Shown: one piece after another, positions 4,640-8,580 of the stretch
Layout: each line of letters starts with the position of its first letter
How positions within the stretch are numbered: the first letter of the stretch is position 1
Origin: Gemmatimonadota bacterium
GTDB taxonomy: Bacteria; Gemmatimonadota; Gemmatimonadetes; Longimicrobiales; RSA9
Direction of reading: 5' to 3'
Length of the DNA: 8,580 nt
Assembly (NCBI GenBank): GCA_019689775.1
Contig: JADGGV010000145.1
Location: 1-8,580 of the forward strand
Program-made: the position numbers and the translations under genes
The notes under the pieces: model-generated
Told to the model about the DNA's origin: nothing
The model's input: only the letters and a program-made list of their open reading frames with translations
The model's database searches: none

Positions 4640-6979
4640 TCAGTCGTCGCCGCAGATCGCGGCCAGCGACTCGTAGCCCACGAGCACCTCCCGCGGCCGC
4701 GAGCCGTCCGGCGGCCCGAGCACACCGGCCACGTGGAGCTGGTCGATGATCCGGGCGGCGCGGCCATAGCCGATCTTGAGCCGCCGCTGGAGCAGCGACG
4801 TCGAGCCCTGCTGCGCCTGGATGCAGATCTCGGCGGCCTCGCGGAAGAGCTTGTCGCGCTCCTCCGTGCTCGCCTCGCCGAGCTCCGCGCCGGCTTCCTC
4901 CGCCTCCCGCGCCCGGACGACCTCCAGGATGTCCTCCTCCAGCTCGTTCGGCATCGCGCGCGCCCGGCTCTGCTCCCGGTACCACTTCATGAGCCGGTCC
5001 GTCTCGTCCGTCGCCAGGTACGCCCCCTGGATGCGCACCGGGTCGGACGTGCCCGGCGGGAGGAACAGCATGTCGCCGTTGCCGAGCAGCGCATCCGCGC
5101 CGTTCTGGTCGAGGATCGTGCGCGAGTCGACCTTCGCGCTCACGCGGAACGCGATGCGGCACGGGAAATTCGCCTTGATCAGCCCCGTGATGACGTTCAC
5201 GCTCGGGCGCTGCGTCGCCACGATCAGGTGGATGCCGATCGCGCGCGCCTTCTGCGCGAGCTGCGCCAGCGGCTTCTCGACCTCCGCCTGCACCGCCATC
5301 ATCAGATCGGCCAGCTCGTCGATGATGACGACGATATAGGGCAGTGGACCGTCCTTGTAGATGTAGGCGTCCTCGTCCGTGCCGTCGCCGACCGGGTTCG
5401 CGCGTCGGATGATCTGCCCCTCCTCCACCCGGCGGTTGAACTCGCCGAGCGAGCGCACGCCGTTCACCGACAGCAGCTCGTAGCGGCGCTCCATCTCCAG
5501 CACCGCCCACTTCAGCACGGTCGCCGCATCCTGCGGGTTCGTGATGACGGGGTGCCGCAGGTGCGGCAGGTCGCCGTACATGCTCAGCTCGACCATCTTC
5601 GGGTCGACCATGAGCAGGCGCAGCGTCTTCGGCGAGTGCCGGTAGATGAGGCTCGTGATGATGGTGTTGACGCACACCGACTTCCCCGAGCCCGTCGCGC
5701 CGGCGATCAGGAGGTGCGGCATCCGGGCCAGGTCGGCCACGTAGGGTTTCCCGGTCAGATCCTTCCCCAGCGCGAGCGGCAGCGCACCCTTCGCCTTCTG
5801 GAACGCGCTCGCCTCGAGGATCTCACGCAGCGCGACCACCTCCGCCTGCGGGTTCGGCACCTCCACGCCGACGGCGCCCTTCCCCGGGATCGGCGCCACG
5901 ATGCGCACGCTGGGCGCCTTCAGCGCGAGCGCGAGGTCCGCGTCCAGCGCCGCGATCCGGTTCACCTTGATCCCCGGCGCCGGTACGACCTCAAACTGCG
6001 TGACGACCGGCCCGGTCGTGCGGCCGACGATCGCGCCCTCGACCTTGAACGTCCGCAGCGTGCGCACCAGCACCTCGCCCAGCCGGTCCAGCTCCGCCTC
6101 GCTCACCCCCACGTCGCGCGGCGGCGGCGGCGACAGGAGCGAGACGGGCGGCGTCTCAGACGACTCCGGGTCGCCGAACTCCGCCAGGTCCGGCGCGCTC
6201 GGCGCCGGCTCCGCCCGCTTCGGCTTGCGCACCAGGCTGAGCACGCGCGCGCCCGCCGCCGGCTTCGCTCCGGCGTCCGCCGCCGGCGGCGCGGTCCGCC
6301 CCCGCACGGCGCGGTCCGGCGCCTCGGCCGCCTCGTCCTCGAGCGGCTCGAGCTCGGGCGGATCGACCTCGGGACCGAGCGGGTCCTCCTCCACCGCCAC
6401 AGCCCCCGCCGCAGCACGGCGGCGCGCCAGCAACCCCGCCAGTAGCCCACCGCCGCGCCGGCCCACGCGGCCCGCCAGCCGGATCGGGTTGTGCCCGACC
6501 GTCGTCACCGAGGCGACGACGCCGAGGAACGGCAGCAGCAGCGCCGTGCCGAGCCAGCCGATCAACGCGACGAGCGGCAGCGCGAGCGTCCGGCCGATCC
6601 ACCCCGCGAGGGCCGGATCGAGGAACGCGCCGCGACTCGCAAACTCCGGGGTGAACAGCGCCAGGAACGCGGGGAGCAGGACCGCCACGGCGGTGAGGAG
6701 CGCGGCCCAGCGGAACGCGGTCTCCCACGCCAGCCAGCCGAAACACGCGGCCCCGAGCAGCCCCAGGAGCGCGGGGAGCACGGGCACGCCGGCGCCCAGG
6801 AACGCCGTCCCGCCGTGGCGCAGCGCGGCGCCGAGCGCGCCCATCAGGTTCCCTGCGGCGAACAGCCGCGAGCCGCCGGAGCCCAGCACGCCCGGCGGCA
6901 CGAGGCTCAGGAGCGTGAAGACGCCGAGGGCCAGGAGGGAGAGGCCGAGGAGGTCGCGGCGCTGCCCAGGACTCAGCAT
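4640..6979 (-). CDS. ftsK: FtsK/SpoIIIE-family DNA translocase
   Basis: FtsK is a membrane-anchored hexameric motor that pumps DNA at the division septum and helps resolve chromosome dimers with XerCD. The 779 residues show the full family layout. Four hydrophobic segments lie at about 10-29, 57-80, 91-110 and 131-158. A charged Pro/Ala/Glu-rich linker of about 110 residues (about 180-290) is short compared with E. coli FtsK. The motor has Walker A GATGSGKS (427-434) and Walker B VVIIDELADLMM (550-561), plus IVATQRPSVNVITGLIKANFP (586-606). The C-terminal winged-helix gamma domain (about 710-773) includes QRRLKIGYGRAARIIDQL, close to the E. coli DNA-reading helix, so a KOPS-like polarity signal is expected. 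The ATG at 6979 is 5 bases after the comB stop with no clear Shine-Dalgarno, suggesting coupled translation. Confidence 0.97.
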   Translation of the reverse strand: MLSPGQRRDLLGLSLLALGVFTLLSLVPPGVLGSGGSRLFAAGNLMGALGAALRHGGTAFLGAGVPVLPALLGLLGAACFGWLAWETAFRWAALLTAVAVLLPAFLALFTPEFASRGAFLDPALAGWIGRTLALPLVALIGWLGTALLLPFLGVVASVTTVGHNPIRLAGRVGRRGGGLLAGLLARRRAAAGAVAVEEDPLGPEVDPPELEPLEDEAAEAPDRAVRGRTAPPAADAGAKPAAGARVLSLVRKPKRAEPAPSAPDLAEFGDPESSETPPVSLLSPPPPRDVGVSEAELDRLGEVLVRTLRTFKVEGAIVGRTTGPVVTQFEVVPAPGIKVNRIAALDADLALALKAPSVRIVAPIPGKGAVGVEVPNPQAEVVALREILEASAFQKAKGALPLALGKDLTGKPYVADLARMPHLLIAGATGSGKSVCVNTIITSLIYRHSPKTLRLLMVDPKMVELSMYGDLPHLRHPVITNPQDAATVLKWAVLEMERRYELLSVNGVRSLGEFNRRVEEGQIIRRANPVGDGTDEDAYIYKDGPLPYIVVIIDELADLMMAVQAEVEKPLAQLAQKARAIGIHLIVATQRPSVNVITGLIKANFPCRIAFRVSAKVDSRTILDQNGADALLGNGDMLFLPPGTSDPVRIQGAYLATDETDRLMKWYREQSRARAMPNELEEDILEVVRAREAEEAGAELGEASTEERDKLFREAAEICIQAQQGSTSLLQRRLKIGYGRAARIIDQLHVAGVLGPPDGSRPREVLVGYESLAAICGDD

Positions 6980-6984
6980 GGCGA

Positions 6985-7704
6985 CTACAGCGTTATCTGG
7001 CGATCTCGGTACCTCGGAACCACGTCGTAGCGATCGACGGAGGCGCAGAACTCGACGTCGGCCTCGAAGCCCAGCTCGATGAGCTGGCGGCCGGCGGCGC
7101 AGCGGCGCAGCGTGCGCCCGAGGCGCGGGAGGTGACGGCGCGCGAGCTGCGCGGCGGCCAGCGCCGAGTCGCTCCAGTTGTAGCGCCGTCCGAGCTTCCG
7201 GTACAGCATGAGCGCGAGCGCGCCGGCGCAGATGGCGTCCTCGAGCGCGAAGCGCTTCTCGCGTCCGGCGCAGACGAGCAGCATCGCGTCGTCCTGCTCG
7301 AGGAGGGCCGCCGCCGTCGCACTCACGTTGAGCATCGAGCCGAGGAGCACGCGCCTCGCGCCCGCCACGGCCAGCAGCGCCGCGGTGCCGTTCGTCGTCG
7401 ACATGACGATCGGCCGCCCCGCTACCCGCTCCGGCGTGAACTCGAGCGGCGAGTTGCCCAGATCGAAGCCGTCGATCCGCACGGAGCGGCGCTCGCCGGC
7501 GAGCACGGCCTGGTCGCGGCCGATGTTGCCGGCGATGCGCGCGGCCTCCGCCACGTTCTCCGCCGGGAAGATGGCGCGCGCGCCGTTCGCCAGCGCCTCG
7601 ACCATCGTGCTCGTCGCCCGGAGCACGTCGATGACGACGACGCTCCGGTCGCCGACCGCGCCGCCGGCGAGCTCCGCCGGGGTGAACGCGACGTCGAGCC
7701 TCAT
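6985..7704 (-). CDS. comB: 2-phosphosulfolactate phosphatase family protein (ComB-like)
   Basis: ComB hydrolyses 2-phosphosulfolactate to sulfolactate in coenzyme M synthesis of methanogens, using Mg2+; homologues are widespread in bacteria that do not make coenzyme M, so the substrate here is uncertain. The 239 residues fit the family length. Family blocks in order are VVVIDVLRATSTMVEAL (22-38), LAGERRSVRIDGFDLGNSPLEF (68-89), IVMSTTNGTAALL (99-111), and LLVCAGREKRFALEDAICAGALA (142-164). There is no signal peptide, so it should be cytoplasmic. The ATG at 7704 overlaps the accC stop as ATGA, with no clear Shine-Dalgarno, indicating coupling to accC; ftsK follows after 5 bases. No other sulfolactate or coenzyme M gene is visible. 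The family call is strong, the reaction is inferred. Confidence 0.9.
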   Translation of the reverse strand: MRLDVAFTPAELAGGAVGDRSVVVIDVLRATSTMVEALANGARAIFPAENVAEAARIAGNIGRDQAVLAGERRSVRIDGFDLGNSPLEFTPERVAGRPIVMSTTNGTAALLAVAGARRVLLGSMLNVSATAAALLEQDDAMLLVCAGREKRFALEDAICAGALALMLYRKLGRRYNWSDSALAAAQLARRHLPRLGRTLRRCAAGRQLIELGFEADVEFCASVDRYDVVPRYRDRQITL

Positions 7705-8580
7705 GCGGCGACCGCGGCGCGGGCTTCCAGGCGGCGCTCGACGAACTTCGTGTCGACGTTGCCGGCGACGAAGTCCGGGTCGTCCAGCAGCTCGCGCAGG
7801 AACGGGATCGTCGTGTGGATCCCCTCGACGACGAACGAGTCGAGCGCCAGCCGCATGCGCGCCAGCGCCTCCTCGCGCGTGTTGCCGTGCACGATCACCT
7901 TGCCGACCAGCGAGTCGTAGTTCGGCGGGACCCGGTAGCCGGCGTAGGCGTGCGTGTCGAGGCGCACGCCGGGGCCGCCCGGCGGGTGGAAGCTCGTGAT
8001 CGTGCCCGGGCTCGGCGCGAAGTTGCGCGCCGGGTCCTCGGCGTTGATCCGGCACTCGATGGCGTGCCCGCGCAGCTCGAAGGAGTCCTTCTGCGGCAGG
8101 CTGAGCGGCTCGCCGGCCGCGATCCGGATCTGCTCCTTCACCAGGTCGACCCCGGTGACCATCTCGGTGACCGGGTGCTCCACCTGGATCCGCGTGTTCA
8201 TCTCCATGAAGTAGAAGCTGCCGTCCTCGTCGACCAGGAACTCGACCGTGCCGGCCGAGACGTAGCCGATCCCGGCCGCGCCCTTCACCGCCGCCTCGCC
8301 CATGCGCGCCCGCAGATCCGGCGTCAGCGCCGGCGACGGCGCCTCCTCGATGAGCTTCTGATGGCGACGCTGGATCGAGCACTCGCGCTCGCCCAGGTGG
8401 CAGATCCGGCCGTGCCGGTCGCCCAGGAGCTGGAACTCGATGTGCCGCGGCCGCAGCAGGTACTTCTCCAGGTAGACGGAGGGATCGCCGAACGCCGCGG
8501 CCGCCTCGTTCTGGGCCATGGCGAACTGCCCCGCGAAGCTGGCCTCGTCCATCGCCACGCGCATCCCCTTCCCGCCGCCC
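7701..8580 (-). CDS. accC: Biotin carboxylase subunit of acetyl-CoA carboxylase, C-terminal part (gene enters from window end)
   Basis: AccC carboxylates the biotin on AccB using ATP and bicarbonate, the first half of the acetyl-CoA carboxylase reaction that starts fatty-acid synthesis. About 292 residues are visible, roughly the last two thirds of a usual 450-residue protein. They begin in the ATP-grasp glycine-rich loop (GGGKGMRVA), followed by YLEKYLLRPRHIEFQ, the RECSIQRRHQK segment, the GTVEFL strand, and the catalytic EMNTRIQVEHPVTE (codons at about 8204-8163) carrying the metal-binding Glu/Asn and bicarbonate-site Arg. The C-terminal domain has RGHAIECRINAEDP and the AGYRVPPNYDSLVGKVI segment. 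It ends soon after the biotin-carboxylase domain, with no BCCP domain fused, so it is the separate-subunit type rather than pyruvate carboxylase. The first Met in frame at 8564 is internal, not the start. comB overlaps its stop by 4 bases. Confidence 0.95.
   Translation of the reverse strand, partial: GGGKGMRVAMDEASFAGQFAMAQNEAAAAFGDPSVYLEKYLLRPRHIEFQLLGDRHGRICHLGERECSIQRRHQKLIEEAPSPALTPDLRARMGEAAVKGAAGIGYVSAGTVEFLVDEDGSFYFMEMNTRIQVEHPVTEMVTGVDLVKEQIRIAAGEPLSLPQKDSFELRGHAIECRINAEDPARNFAPSPGTITSFHPPGGPGVRLDTHAYAGYRVPPNYDSLVGKVIVHGNTREEALARMRLALDSFVVEGIHTTIPFLRELLDDPDFVAGNVDTKFVERRLEARAAVAA

Noticed and set aside
8566..8573. GGGAAGGG on the minus strand, a match to the E. coli FtsK-orienting KOPS consensus
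   Set aside because: A single 8-base match with one free position inside the glycine-rich coding sequence of accC is expected by chance at this GC content. Only genome-wide strand bias would be meaningful.
1..8580. A new multi-gene defence, mobile or biosynthetic system
   Set aside because: Every gene with readable signatures belongs to a known housekeeping or common family, and no transposase, integrase, toxin, nuclease, reverse transcriptase or CRISPR-like array was seen on either strand.

Overview
The window is a dense, very GC-rich (by eye about 70% or more) bacterial chromosome segment in which every convincing gene lies on the minus strand. The genes are housekeeping ones. LolA and an LPS-type cell-envelope lipoprotein signature point to a diderm (Gram-negative) bacterium. 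The high GC, the gene content and the Ala/Pro/Gly-rich linkers would suit Gemmatimonadota or a similar high-GC phylum, but this placement is an inference and not secure. No tRNA, rRNA, CRISPR array, insertion sequence, integrase or phage gene was seen.

In the direction of transcription (high to low coordinates) the layout is: the 3' part of accC (biotin carboxylase, cut by the window end); comB-like 2-phosphosulfolactate phosphatase family gene, overlapping accC by 4 bases; ftsK (DNA translocase), 5 bases after comB; a small PilZ-domain (c-di-GMP receptor type) gene 91 bases further, with a strong Shine-Dalgarno; and lolA (lipoprotein carrier), 93 bases after that. A perfect 14-bp hairpin 22 bases after lolA probably ends this first transcription unit. 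A candidate promoter lies just beyond it, followed by a leader of about 150 bases and a second unit: rimO, hemL (1-base gap) and the start of a putative lipoprotein gene that overlaps hemL by 4 bases and runs off the window start.

Functionally the first unit joins fatty-acid synthesis (AccC), chromosome segregation at division (FtsK), a possible c-di-GMP input (PilZ) and outer-membrane lipoprotein trafficking (LolA). The second joins ribosomal protein S12 modification (RimO) and tetrapyrrole synthesis (HemL). The ftsK-lolA neighbourhood is known from other bacteria, including E. coli.

No new multi-gene system is visible. The most unusual item is inside rimO: an in-frame extra segment of roughly 48 codons containing an imperfect palindrome and 8-base tandem repeats. 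It looks like a small palindromic repeat inserted into a conserved enzyme gene and translated, analogous in principle to the protein-coding palindromic elements described in Rickettsia. The second oddity is LolA with a lipoprotein-like N-terminus and a low-complexity spacer of about 95 residues before the carrier domain.
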